64,000 nucleotides of DNA, from positions 2,418,001 to 2,482,000 of the forward strand of contig NZ_JACCCU010000001.1 of assembly GCF_013410875.1 (NCBI RefSeq), written 5' to 3'. Shown one piece after another: positions 19,773 through 28,034 of the stretch. A model generated the notes under the pieces. The model made no database searches. It was not told the origin of the DNA and was given only the letters and a program-made list of their open reading frames with translations. This DNA comes from Tunturiibacter empetritectus (GTDB taxonomy: Bacteria; Acidobacteriota; Terriglobia; Terriglobales; Acidobacteriaceae). Positions within the stretch are counted from its first letter, which is position 1. Each line of letters opens with the position of its first letter. The position numbers and the translations under genes are program-made.

Positions 19773-21775
19773 GACGCCACGCCCTTCGTCGCCCGAGCCC
19801 GCGCGAACGCACCTCTCGCCCTCTGAGCCTGCTGTTGAATTGCATCTTTCTCCGAAGCCGAAGACCCATTGGCCGCAAGACGCTTCGCCAACGAACGCAC
19901 CGTCGGACACTCGAACATCAACGTAATCGGAATCAGCCGCTCAAACTGCGCCTGCAACCTCAGATGAGCGCTGATCAGCAACAGAGACGTCCCTCCCGAA
20001 TCGAAAAAATTATCGTCCAACCCAATCCCTCGCAGATCGAGTACATCGGTAAACACTCGCGACACCCGCTCCTCGGTCTCAGACAGCGACTGCGCCGCCG
20101 AACCGTCCAGAGCCTCGCCGGCAGATCCCACCGAAGGAGCAGGCAATGCAGCGACATCCAGCTTGCCGTTCACGGTCAAAGGAAGTTCCTTCAATGCGGT
20201 GTACGAAGAGGGCCTCATCTGCGCAGGCATCTTCGAGACAAAAAACTCGCCAAGCATTTTGGCTGTCAATTCAACGCCCGTAGTCGCAACAAAATACGCC
20301 GCCAACCGCTGAGTCCCTGTCTTATCCGTATGCGCCACCACACACGACTGCTTAACCCCAGGCGCTTCAGCCAGCGCAGCCTCGACCTCCCCCAGTTCGA
20401 TACGAAAGCCGTTGATCTTCACCTGGCTATCGTTCCGTCCGAGATACACCATCTCGCCATCAGGACGAATCCGCGCAAGATCGCCGGTACGATAGAGCGT
20501 GGCACCAGGCACCGGCCTGAAGGAATCTTCGATAAAGCGTTCCGCATTCAACTGCGGACGATTCAGATAGCCGCGCGTTACCCCGCCGCCCCCTACATAG
20601 AGCTCGCCCACTTCCCCCGCTTGCACCGGTCGCTTCGCTTCATCAAGCAGATAAAGCTGCATATCGGGTATCGGCGTCCCGATCAGGCTCTCCTGCACCG
20701 ACTCCGCCTCTGCCGCCGTGATTGGCCGGTACGTCACATGAACCGTCGTCTCCGTAATCCCGTACATATTCACCAGCCGTGGAGCCGTGTCCCCATGACG
20801 CTGGAACCACGGAGCCAGCTTGCGATACTGCAGTGCCTCCCCGCCAAAGATCACTACGCGCAGCGACAGCGGCAGAACCGCACTGTCCTGCTCTACCTGG
20901 ATCAACATAAAGAAAGCCGATGGTGTTTGATTGAGCACCGTCACTCGCTCCATCGAGAGAAGCTCGTAGAACTCCCGCGGCGAACGGCTCACAGCAAATG
21001 GCACGATCACCAGCCTCCCGCCCGTCAACAATGGTCCCCAGATCTCCCACACCGAAAAATCGAAAGCGATGGAGTGGAACATCGTCCAGACATCGTTCGC
21101 TCCAAAGTGAAACCAAGCGTCAGTCTGCTCCAGCAGACGAAGCACATTTCTGTGCGTCACCATCACGCCCTTCGGCTTGCCGGTCGAACCCGAGGTATAC
21201 ATCAGATAGGCTAAGTCCTCCGCCCTTGCGGCAAACGGTGGATTGTCCGGCTCCGGAGAGTTCAGCGCCACAAACTCACGATCCATCTCCACAACCGATA
21301 CGGACAAAGCAGTTAACTCTCCCGATACCCCCGATGCAAGAACTGCGGTCGTTACGATCGCTACCGGCCTCGCATCGTCCAGCATCTCCAGAACCCTGGC
21401 CCTGGGATATCCAAAGTCGATGGGCAGATACGCGCCGCCCGCCTTCAGGATGCCGAGTATGGTCACTATCATCTCGGGCGAGCGGTCCAGGTAGATCGCA
21501 ACAAACGAGTTCGTTCGAACCCCAAGCTCCTGCAACCGCCGGGCAAGTTCGTTCGCCCTCGCATTCAGCAGACCGTAGGTCCAGCGAGCCTCTCCGCATA
21601 CAATCGCGACTTGGTCCGATTTTTCCGCAGCCATTCTCTCAAAGACACTGACGATCGTGTCGAGAGCCATTCCGTCGAATCCGCTCTCCCCCGGAACCTC
21701 GGAAGCCTGGGGACGAAGATCCATCAATCGCTCGCCCTCAATGGCCGAATTCTTAACATGCTCATCGTTCTCCAT
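19769..21775 (-). CDS. NRPS loading module A-PCP, threonine-type code
   Basis: First gene of the operon, 668 residues, with no condensation domain, so it should load the starter unit. Adenylation domain about 35-545: 'YMYTSGSTGKPKGV'-type core A3 ('LMYTSGSTGKPKG'), 'NMYGITETTVH', 'YRTGDLAR' and the A10 Lys in 'LTVNGKLD'. Reading the specificity pocket against GrsA gives D235 F236 W239 N278 I299 G301 M322 V330 H331 K517, the classical threonine code. PCP about 565-640 with Ser in 'FFDSGGTSLLL'. The stop overlaps the start of the PKS gene by four bases. Acyl transfer from this PCP to the KS of the next protein would begin the chain. Threonine as substrate is a code-based prediction. Confidence 0.92.
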   Translation of the reverse strand: MENDEHVKNSAIEGERLMDLRPQASEVPGESGFDGMALDTIVSVFERMAAEKSDQVAIVCGEARWTYGLLNARANELARRLQELGVRTNSFVAIYLDRSPEMIVTILGILKAGGAYLPIDFGYPRARVLEMLDDARPVAIVTTAVLASGVSGELTALSVSVVEMDREFVALNSPEPDNPPFAARAEDLAYLMYTSGSTGKPKGVMVTHRNVLRLLEQTDAWFHFGANDVWTMFHSIAFDFSVWEIWGPLLTGGRLVIVPFAVSRSPREFYELLSMERVTVLNQTPSAFFMLIQVEQDSAVLPLSLRVVIFGGEALQYRKLAPWFQRHGDTAPRLVNMYGITETTVHVTYRPITAAEAESVQESLIGTPIPDMQLYLLDEAKRPVQAGEVGELYVGGGGVTRGYLNRPQLNAERFIEDSFRPVPGATLYRTGDLARIRPDGEMVYLGRNDSQVKINGFRIELGEVEAALAEAPGVKQSCVVAHTDKTGTQRLAAYFVATTGVELTAKMLGEFFVSKMPAQMRPSSYTALKELPLTVNGKLDVAALPAPSVGSAGEALDGSAAQSLSETEERVSRVFTDVLDLRGIGLDDNFFDSGGTSLLLISAHLRLQAQFERLIPITLMFECPTVRSLAKRLAANGSSASEKDAIQQQAQRARGAFARARATKGVAS

Positions 21776-21940
21776 CGAGCCCCACAGCAGATCAAAAACG
21801 CAGAAAAACGAATTGACTCAGAGTAGCTGCCGGCATGGGCTGATCGATCACAACCCCTGACTTCACTCCCTGAGTAGAAGATGCAACTTGAGCGAAAGGT
21901 ACCGCTCGAAGCTCTCGAAGTCAACCCGTCTCTGTTGCCT

Positions 21941-21956
21941 AATTGTACGCACAATT
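21941..21956. promoter_or_regulatory. Perfect inverted repeat in the NRPS/PPTase divergent region
   Basis: AATTGT-acgc-ACAATT is a perfect 6-bp palindromic repeat in the roughly 300-base region between the divergent NRPS operon and the phosphopantetheinyl transferase gene. It lies about 165 bases upstream of the NRPS start. It has the form of a dimeric repressor/activator site that could act on both directions. No regulator gene is adjacent, so its partner is unknown. Nothing else is recognisable in 21776-22081. Confidence 0.35.
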
Positions 21957-22108
21957 CGAAAGGCGGATTAAGACAATAGTGGGGGAAAATACCTGAAAGT
22001 TGTAGGTTTTTCAATATTTCGACACCGTTCCAGAGATGCCTGAAACTTAAGTACCAGGAGACTGGTTATCATTGCAGTACGGTGGCATCACACTCCGGGT
22101 TGTCTCTT

Positions 22109-22876
22109 ATGTCGAGTGATTGGAAACAGGTCGATATCCTCCCGCCACTCGAGACCACCGAAGTGCAACTCTGGCGAATCGACCTGGCCGACGCCACAGG
22201 GCTCGGCACCACAGGCCTCAATGACCGCTTCGCCCCGCTTCTCGCTCCATCCGAACAGCTCCACGCAAACCGCTGCCGGCCCGGGCGCGTGCAGGATCAT
22301 TTCTCCGTTGGACGGGCCTGTCTGAGAATCCTTCTCGGCAACGCCTCCGGCCTCGACCTCCGTTCTCTGCCTATCTCTACCGGTGTTCATGGAAAACCGG
22401 AACTCCCTCCCATCCACGGAGACAGCATCGCCTTCAACGTAGCTCACTCCGCAGACACCATTCTCATTGCTCTTACCCGCAGCGGCTCCGTGGGAGTGGA
22501 CGTCGAGTACTACGACCGCGCGACCGATATTATGGAGGTCGCCCACTACAACTTCACGGCAAGCGAACACCGCTCTCTGGCAGCAATCACCGATCCCCAC
22601 TCTCGCATCAGGACCTTCTACCGCTACTGGACCCGGAAGGAAGCGGTTCTCAAAGCAGATGGACGCGGACTCATCGCCTCCCTCGCGTCCTTCGATATAC
22701 CGTTCGAATCAGTACACCTGCACCCCATTCGCATCGGTGGCTCCACAGACGATCAAGGGAAGCTGTTCTTCGTCAGCGATCTGACTCTGAACACCGAAGC
22801 CGCCGGAGCAATAGCATTCGAGTCGCCCGAGTCGCCGCTGCGACAGTTCATCTTTCCCTTGGGCCAGCCGTGGTGA
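22109..22876 (+). CDS. 4'-phosphopantetheinyl transferase (Sfp type)
   Basis: Transfers the phosphopantetheine arm of CoA to the conserved Ser of carrier domains, here most likely the ACP and PCPs of the divergent NRPS/PKS operon. About 255 residues, the usual length for Sfp/HetI-like enzymes. The Mg2+-binding motif 'VGVDVEYYD' and the second signature 'RYWTRKEAVLKADGRGL' are both present. The N-terminal part contains 'HGKPELP' and 'IAFNVAHSADTILIAL', also characteristic. An upstream in-frame GTG at 22082 would add nine residues; neither start has a clear ribosome-binding site, and I prefer the ATG at 22109. Confidence 0.92.
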   Translation: MSSDWKQVDILPPLETTEVQLWRIDLADATGLGTTGLNDRFAPLLAPSEQLHANRCRPGRVQDHFSVGRACLRILLGNASGLDLRSLPISTGVHGKPELPPIHGDSIAFNVAHSADTILIALTRSGSVGVDVEYYDRATDIMEVAHYNFTASEHRSLAAITDPHSRIRTFYRYWTRKEAVLKADGRGLIASLASFDIPFESVHLHPIRIGGSTDDQGKLFFVSDLTLNTEAAGAIAFESPESPLRQFIFPLGQPW

Positions 22877-22960
22877 GCCATCCCGAGCTCCCCCCAAAAA
22901 CCGCCAGAATCTCCCATTCACCCGACAACCCGTCTGATACGTCTATAACTTGAGGAACAG

Positions 22961-23419
22961 ATGGCCCTTCCAACACGATCCCCTATTGCAATACCCCCGG
23001 CACAACCACCCGCTCCAGAAAGCAAAAAGACCTGGCTCGTCACCGCCACCAGCCTCGTCTTCATCGTTCTGCAGAGCGCCTGCACCGCCGTCATCGCCCT
23101 CAGCGGAGTCCGCGTCGCCATCGGTCTCAGTGCGCTGGCCTCGGCAACCTTCGGCATCCACCCGCCTCCCACCGGCTTCCACCGCGACGCCATCCGCATC
23201 CCCATGATGATCGCCGCCACCATCGGCTCCCTCATCAACCTCTATGTTCTTTGGCGCATCCGCTCTCTACGCGCCCGCCCTTCTTCACAGTGGCGCACCC
23301 AGCCCGCCACCCCCAGCCAGCGCCGCTCAGAGACCTTTCAGATCTCGCTCGCAGTCGTCACCCTCCTCCTGGTAGCCGCCGAGAGTATCCTCCATTCCCT
23401 ATTCCACCACGCCGCTTAG
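22961..23419 (+). CDS. Hypothetical membrane protein
   Basis: Protein of 152 residues with a Pro-rich N-terminus, then three likely transmembrane segments: about 27-47 ('WLVTATSLVFIVLQSACTAV'), about 87-103 ('MMIAATIGSLINLYVLW') and about 130-147 ('ISLAVVTLLLVAAESIL'). Basic loops lie between the last two. I do not recognise the family. It begins 84 bases after the phosphopantetheinyl transferase on the same strand and could be co-transcribed with it. The downstream neighbour is convergent, with a 25-base gap. Confidence 0.65.
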   Translation: MALPTRSPIAIPPAQPPAPESKKTWLVTATSLVFIVLQSACTAVIALSGVRVAIGLSALASATFGIHPPPTGFHRDAIRIPMMIAATIGSLINLYVLWRIRSLRARPSSQWRTQPATPSQRRSETFQISLAVVTLLLVAAESILHSLFHHAA

Positions 23420-23444
23420 AATCCTCCAGCTATCGCCGCACCCT

Positions 23445-23723
23445 TTAGCCATCGCCCTCTTCCACACTTCCGCGAGGCGTATACGTAAATCCCCGCATCT
23501 CGGCCGCCAGCCTCGCGTGGAGCCGCTCGCTAAATCCCAGCGGCAGTTCGAAGACACGTTCATCGGCAGTCAGGATCAGAATATTGCGCGTCGAATCCAG
23601 AATCGCCGAACAGATCTCGCAGTGCTCCAGATGCTTCTGCACATCCTCCAGCACCGCCGCATCCAGAGTCCCATCCAGATAACCCGAGATATGCTCCCAC
23701 ACATGCTTGCACTCTAAAACCAT
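23445..23723 (-). CDS. Anti-sigma factor with zf-HC2 domain
   Basis: About 92 residues. The N-terminal half has the zinc-binding anti-sigma pattern H-x3-C: 'CKHVWEHISGYLDG' followed by 'KHLEHCEIC'. There is no obvious transmembrane segment, so it is probably a cytosolic, redox- or metal-sensing anti-sigma factor. The start ATG at 23723 lies inside the end of the sigma gene (10-base overlap) and is preceded by a GGAGG about 8 bases upstream, so it should be translated with the sigma factor it would bind. Confidence 0.82.
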   Translation of the reverse strand: MVLECKHVWEHISGYLDGTLDAAVLEDVQKHLEHCEICSAILDSTRNILILTADERVFELPLGFSERLHARLAAEMRGFTYTPRGSVEEGDG

Positions 23724-24334
23724 GGGAACCACCTCCGCTTCGGCATCACCTGTTTCAACTGAGGAGACAACCGCTTCTGCAGCATCAGCCGCGCGCGGTG
23801 CAGTCGCACCTTTGCCGCCGCAACGCTGATACCAAGTGCCTCCGCCGACTGGTTGACACTCAAGTCTTCCATGTCGCGCAGCACAAAAACCTGGCGATAG
23901 ATCAACGGCAGATCGCCAATCGCATCCTGCAACAACAACCGAACCTCTTGCCGCTCCAGCGCCTCGGAGGGAATCTCCCGCCAGTCCCGCAGCAGCGCCG
24001 GCGACACATGCCCGCCCTCATTCAACTCATCAAGCGACTCCGTCTTCGCAGTCTTCTTCTGCCGCAGCCGGCTCCGAGCCTCGTTCAGCGTAATGCTGAT
24101 CAGCCATGTGCTGAACTTCGCTTCGCCGCGAAACCTCTCCAGGTTGCGGAACGCCTTGAGAAACGCCTCCTGCGCCGCATCCTCCGCGTCCGCCTCGTTC
24201 TGCAACATCGACAACGCCATGCTGTAGACGCTGCGCTCATACGGCTGGATCAGATCATGAAACTCATGCGTATTGCCCGCAAGGATAGAGGCGATCATCT
24301 GAGCTTCATTCCTGTTCTCGGAGATTACCGTCAT
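23714..24334 (-). CDS. ECF RNA polymerase sigma factor
   Basis: About 206 residues. Region 2 ('AEDAAQEAFLKAFRNLERFRGEAKFSTWLISI') binds core polymerase and the -10 element. Region 4 ('LPLIYRQVFVLRDMEDLSVNQ', 'LGISVAAAKVRLHRAR') binds the -35 element. The ATG at 24334 overlaps the stop of the DoxX gene (ATGA); an in-frame ATG at 24349 is an alternative. The gene forms an operon doxX-sigma-anti-sigma facing the bufferin genes. ECF sigma control of DUF2282/DUF692/DUF2063/DoxX genes is established for SigF of Caulobacter, so this factor is a good candidate regulator of the divergent bufABC genes. Confidence 0.9.
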   Translation of the reverse strand: MTVISENRNEAQMIASILAGNTHEFHDLIQPYERSVYSMALSMLQNEADAEDAAQEAFLKAFRNLERFRGEAKFSTWLISITLNEARSRLRQKKTAKTESLDELNEGGHVSPALLRDWREIPSEALERQEVRLLLQDAIGDLPLIYRQVFVLRDMEDLSVNQSAEALGISVAAAKVRLHRARLMLQKRLSPQLKQVMPKRRWFPWF

Positions 24335-24804
24335 TGCTTCTCGATCCATCCTCGATAACGCCTCTTCAACACCGCATCAACAGAGAACAGCCCGGCCCCG
24401 AACACCAGAACCATCGCAGCCGCGAACAAAAACGTGTATGGATCGGCGTTGTAGAACTTGCCCGGATCGGAGAACACCGCAAGGAGGGCGTCCCGATCTG
24501 CAGTCCAGTATGCCACCAGCATATTCACCGTAAGCATCAACCCAATGAGCCGCGAGCCGAGCCCCAGAATCAGAAGAAGTCCGCCAAAGAACTCCAGCCC
24601 TGAGACGAAGTGAGCGTTCAAAGCAGGAAAGGGAATATTCAAGCTCGTAAAGTAGTCGGTGATCTTATCCAGATGATGCAGCTTCCCCCATCCGCTCTGA
24701 ACCAGCTGCCATCCCCAGTAGAGCCGCACCACCAGAAGAAATGGGGATTGGAGATAAGAAGCCAGTGTTGCAAACTTCGCATACAGCTCAAGCAGTTTTT
24801 TCAT
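24331..24804 (-). CDS. doxX: DoxX family membrane protein (BufD-like)
   Basis: About 157 residues with four hydrophobic segments and the DoxX pattern 'RLYWGWQLVQSGWGKLHH', 'GLEFFGGLLLILGLGSRLIG' and 'PYTFLFAAAMVLVFGAG'. DoxX proteins often accompany MNIO/bufferin genes, where the fourth gene (bufD) is a DoxX homologue. The start at 24804 is chosen because GGAG precedes it and the conserved N-terminus begins there; the frame extends further upstream without family similarity. It is the first gene of the sigma/anti-sigma operon. Confidence 0.85.
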   Translation of the reverse strand: MKKLLELYAKFATLASYLQSPFLLVVRLYWGWQLVQSGWGKLHHLDKITDYFTSLNIPFPALNAHFVSGLEFFGGLLLILGLGSRLIGLMLTVNMLVAYWTADRDALLAVFSDPGKFYNADPYTFLFAAAMVLVFGAGLFSVDAVLKRRYRGWIEKQ

Positions 24805-25604
24805 CACAACCCTTTTTTCTCCACCTTCGTCGAGCGGAATAAATCTTACGCAGGCCCCGAAATGCGGCAGGCTCGGCCAGGAACCTGTCGGGACCTGCAC
24901 GTACTTAGAACCATCACGAAGGAATTGGTTACAGCCTCCACTCAAAGAGTGATCGCAATCAAAAAACCCTAAAGCACCCTCGGTTAAACTGCTCCCCAGT
25001 CTTTGCTGTCATCCTGAGCGGGAGCGAAGGATCCCGATGCGCTTCACACACCCAATACCCTCAAAACCTTTTTACCCTGACTTCCGGATTCTTAGAACCT
25101 GTCTAAAAACCGCTACCTTGCGATATTTTGCTGCCGTCTCTGCATTTGAGATAGGTCCGGGCTTTAGCCCGAACATCGAAGATCGGAACCATTCGGGGCT
25201 TCAGCCCCTGAGATATGTCTCTCTTCCCCTGAGCACCCAATTCGAATTCTCTAAAAAAGCCCCCGTGAAGCCAATGCCAGGAATTTCTTCGCTACCATTC
25301 TTCAACTCCGGCAAGCGCCGTAACTCCGGCCCCGTCGCCTGAATTCATCCAACGTGTCCCACTTGGAGTAGCTCTGAGCCAAAAGGTTACAGAAGTGATA
25401 GCCTTCCGGTGTTCTGCTGAACCTGTAACCTTTGTGCCTTGATGTAGTCGAACTCAGCGGCAAGGAAAATCGGCAAATGAATCTTGCCGCAGATGCAATC
25501 CGAAGCAGGAAGTTCTGCCGTTAACTCCTTGCTACGATCCGTGTAGCCACCATCCACGTCCGGCGCGTTCTCGCGTGCGGCTCAACCAGGAAAGGCTCAT
25601 CCCT
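24805..25604. other. Long intergenic region with interspersed hairpin repeats
   Basis: This is the 800-base divergent region between the doxX operon and bufA. It holds a copy of the 'GTCATCCTGAGCG...GAAGGATCC' type of interspersed sequence (around 25009-25032), two hairpins listed separately, and presumably the promoters for both directions. A 101-codon open frame at 25037-25342 runs through the repeats and looks spurious. I see no RNA gene. Confidence 0.6.
25158..25208. repeat. Pair of REP-like hairpins (GGCTTTAGCC family)
   Basis: Two short perfect hairpins lie 23 bases apart: CGGGCT-tt-AGCCCG at 25158-25171 and GGGGCT-tc-AGCCCC at 25195-25208. The same core (GGCTTTAGCC) recurs at 37881-37933. 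The paired arrangement is that of REP/BIME elements. Confidence 0.6.
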
Positions 25605-25889
25605 ATGAAGAATTCAGCACAATCTCTCGCTCTGGCCGCTGCGTTTGCAGGTCTGCTGGGCGGCACCGCTGTCCGCATGAACGCCCAGACTGCCCCGGCC
25701 AACAACACCCCCACCACCACCGTTCACGCCGGCGTTCTCATTGCCCAGGACAAGCCTGATCTTCCGAAGCACTCCTGCAAGGGCAAGAACGACTGTAAGG
25801 GCCAGGGCGGCGGCAAGCACCCCGGCAAGAACGACTGCAAGGGCAAGGGCGGATGCGCCACCGACGGCTCCAAGCCCTCGCTCGCCTAA
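25605..25889 (+). CDS. bufA: Bufferin-type RiPP precursor, Cys-rich
   Basis: Precursor of 94 residues. An N-terminal signal peptide about 1-28 (basic start, hydrophobic AAAFAGLLGG, then 'NAQ') indicates export. The C-terminal core has four cysteines (58, 64, 78, 84) in an imperfect repeat: 'CKGKNDCKGQGG' and 'GKNDCKGKGGC'. This is the pattern of DUF2282/BufA copper-binding peptides, whose cysteines are converted to thiooxazoles by the MNIO enzyme encoded next. Start ATG at 25605, preceded by AGGAAAGG. Bufferins sequester excess copper in the periplasm; the exact modified cysteines here are unknown. Confidence 0.82.
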   Translation: MKNSAQSLALAAAFAGLLGGTAVRMNAQTAPANNTPTTTVHAGVLIAQDKPDLPKHSCKGKNDCKGQGGGKHPGKNDCKGKGGCATDGSKPSLA

Positions 25890-25979
25890 GCACCTCCCCT
25901 GTAACCGATCCTGTCTGGAGGCTTGATCGTCTCTTCAAGCCTCCAGACATCTTCACCATTCTTTAAAAAAAGGGGAGAC

Positions 25980-26855
25980 ATGCCAGCCAATCGCTTCAAC
26001 GGATTCAGCGACTACGGCGTAGGGATCGGCCTTCGCGTCCCGCACTACGACCACATCTTCGCCGAAAAACCCGTCGTCGACTGGTTCGAAATCATCTCCG
26101 AAAATTACATGGTCGACGGTGGCCGCGCGCTCAAGGTCCTCGATCAAATCCTCGAACGCTATCGCGTCGTCCAGCACGGCGTCTCCATGTACTTCGGCTC
26201 CGTCCAGCCAGCCGACCGCGAACATCTCAAGCGCCTCAAGACCCTCACCCGCCGCACCAAAACTCCCTGGCTCTCCGATCACCTCTGCTGGGGAAGCGTT
26301 GACGGGCGTTACACCCACGACCTCCTCCCCATGCCCTACACCTTTGAAGCGGTCAAGGCCACCGCCGCCCGCATTCGCGAGGTCCAGGACTTCCTCGAGA
26401 TCCCGATCGCCGTCGAAAACGTCAGCAGCTACGCCGAGTTTCACGAGTCCCAGATGACGGAGTGGGAGTTCCTCAATGAAGTCGTCGAAGCCGCCGACTG
26501 TGGCATCCTGCTCGACGTGAACAATATCTACGTCTCCTCGCAGAATCACGGCTTCAACCCCTTCGACTACGTCAACAGCGTCCCCGCCGAACGCGTCGCG
26601 CAGATCCACATCGCAGGACATTCAAAGTTCGAGAAGTACATCCTCGACACCCACGATCATCCCGTGCTCGACCCCGTCTGGCATCTCTACGCCCGAGCCA
26701 TCGAGCGTGTCGGCCCCACCGCAACCCTGCTCGAGTGGGACGACAACATCCCATCCTTCGACGAGGTTCACTCCGAAGCCCTCAAGGCAACGCAGTATCT
26801 GGAACCGGCAGAGATCACAGTGAAAGAAGAAGCCAGAGAGGTCGTGCACTCTTGA
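25980..26855 (+). CDS. bufB: MNIO enzyme, DUF692 (BufB-like)
   Basis: Multinuclear non-heme iron oxidase of about 291 residues with a TIM-barrel fold, expected to oxidise cysteines of the BufA precursor. Candidate metal ligands seen in order: His in 'VQHGVSMYFG', Asp/His in 'LSDHLCWG', Glu/Asn in 'VENVSSY', Asp/Asn in 'LLDVNNIYVSSQNH', His in 'QIHIAGHS', Asp/His in 'LDTHDHPV' and Glu/Asp in 'LLEWDDNIP'. All are DUF692 hallmarks. The start at 25980 follows AGGGGAGAC; the frame extends upstream to 25923 without conserved sequence. It follows bufA by 90 bases and overlaps the start of bufC. Confidence 0.93.
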   Translation: MPANRFNGFSDYGVGIGLRVPHYDHIFAEKPVVDWFEIISENYMVDGGRALKVLDQILERYRVVQHGVSMYFGSVQPADREHLKRLKTLTRRTKTPWLSDHLCWGSVDGRYTHDLLPMPYTFEAVKATAARIREVQDFLEIPIAVENVSSYAEFHESQMTEWEFLNEVVEAADCGILLDVNNIYVSSQNHGFNPFDYVNSVPAERVAQIHIAGHSKFEKYILDTHDHPVLDPVWHLYARAIERVGPTATLLEWDDNIPSFDEVHSEALKATQYLEPAEITVKEEAREVVHS

Positions 26856-27733
26856 ACCTCCTCGAACTGCAACGCCGCATGGCTGAAGACGTAACGCGTC
26901 CTCTGACACCCGACTTTCAAATGCAGCCATCGACCGCCGACGGCAGACCGACGCAGGACCTGGCCAGCACCTACATCAAACCAAACGACCGCCTCTCCTC
27001 CTTCGACCGCCTCGAGATCTACAACCGGCAGTACTGGTTCCGCGTCATCGGAGCCGTCTCCGAAGACTTCCCCGCCCTCGCAGCCGTCCTCGGAGCGAAG
27101 AAGTTCGACAGCATGGTCCTCGCCTACCTCCGCGAGAATCCATCCACCTCCTTCACCCTTCGCAACCTCGGCTCCAGGCTGCCCAAGTGGCTCGAATCGC
27201 GCCCCGACTTCTCTCCCCGCCGTCATGCCCTCCTCCTCGACGTCGCCCGGCTCGAATGGGCCTACGTTGAAGCCTTCGACGGAGCCGATCTCCCTCCGCT
27301 AACCGCAGCCGACTTCGGCGACCTCGGCGCTGCTTCCTCGCTCTTCCTTCAACCTCATCTCCAACTGCTCGACCTCCGCTATCCCGTCGACGAACTAGTC
27401 CTGGCCGTCCACCGCCAGACCGCACCCAGCGACATCATGAGCAACGCCGTCACCGAGCGCAAGCAAGCCAAGCGAACCCGCCTTCCCGCCATGCGCCGCT
27501 CGCAGACCCACCTCGCCGTGCACCGCTACGACAACTCCGTCTACTACCGGCGGATCGATCCCGAGGCGTTCGGCCTCCTCTCCGCGCTGCAAAGCGGCAC
27601 CCTCCTCGGTCAGGCGCTCGAGATCGCCTTTAGCAAAAGCACCCTCTCCCCTGAACAGCAAGCCGCCAAAATTCAGGAATACTTCGCCCACGCCGCCGAG
27701 CTGGGCTGGTTCTGCAAGCGACACCAAGTCTGA
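26852..27733 (+). CDS. bufC: DUF2063 partner protein (BufC-like)
   Basis: About 293 residues. The N-terminal DUF2063 domain begins 'NLLELQRRMAEDV' and includes 'DRLEIYNRQYWFRVIGAVSEDFPAL', typical of the proteins that present the precursor to the MNIO enzyme. The C-terminal half resembles the winged-helix-like second domain. The start is inferred as TTG at 26852, overlapping the bufB stop (TTGA), because the family N-terminus begins there and AGAGAGG lies about 10 bases upstream; the first ATG is at 26879. Confidence 0.9.
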   Translation: MNLLELQRRMAEDVTRPLTPDFQMQPSTADGRPTQDLASTYIKPNDRLSSFDRLEIYNRQYWFRVIGAVSEDFPALAAVLGAKKFDSMVLAYLRENPSTSFTLRNLGSRLPKWLESRPDFSPRRHALLLDVARLEWAYVEAFDGADLPPLTAADFGDLGAASSLFLQPHLQLLDLRYPVDELVLAVHRQTAPSDIMSNAVTERKQAKRTRLPAMRRSQTHLAVHRYDNSVYYRRIDPEAFGLLSALQSGTLLGQALEIAFSKSTLSPEQQAAKIQEYFAHAAELGWFCKRHQV

Positions 27734-28034
27734 CCATCTCCTCTTCCTCACCAGAAAACTCTTCCGCACTCAGCGGCATTCCCCAGCGTTCATCGCTCGT
27801 TGGCGACGAGCGGGTATCATACAGAAGTTGATTCCTGCATCGTCCAGGTGCGCCAGTTGCGACGCCTGCCCAGGGGCTGTCATCCTATACAAAGAATTGG
27901 CAAGGCATCCATTTCACCTCAGCTGGCTTCCGACGATACAGGCCTGTCTTCGTAGCCATCGTTCCTTCTAAGCAACACAGAACCGGCCCGTTAGGGTTGG
28001 AGCGCGACTAAGGCACTTGTAAGGGGACCTCTGC
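27734..28034. other. Intergenic region with weak hairpin
   Basis: A hairpin CGCTCGT-tggcg-ACGAGCG lies at 27794-27812, about 60 bases after bufC, but without a T-run, so it is at best a weak terminator. The rest presumably carries the promoter of the following GH13 gene; I recognise nothing else. Confidence 0.4.

Noticed and set aside
19773..19910. N-terminal extension of the PKS protein (46 extra codons)
   Set aside because: It overlaps the PCP end of the loading-module gene and lacks similarity; ATGA coupling at 19772 explains the start.
25037..25342. 101-codon frame between doxX and bufA
   Set aside because: It runs through REP-like hairpins and dispersed repeats and has no ribosome-binding site or recognisable motif.
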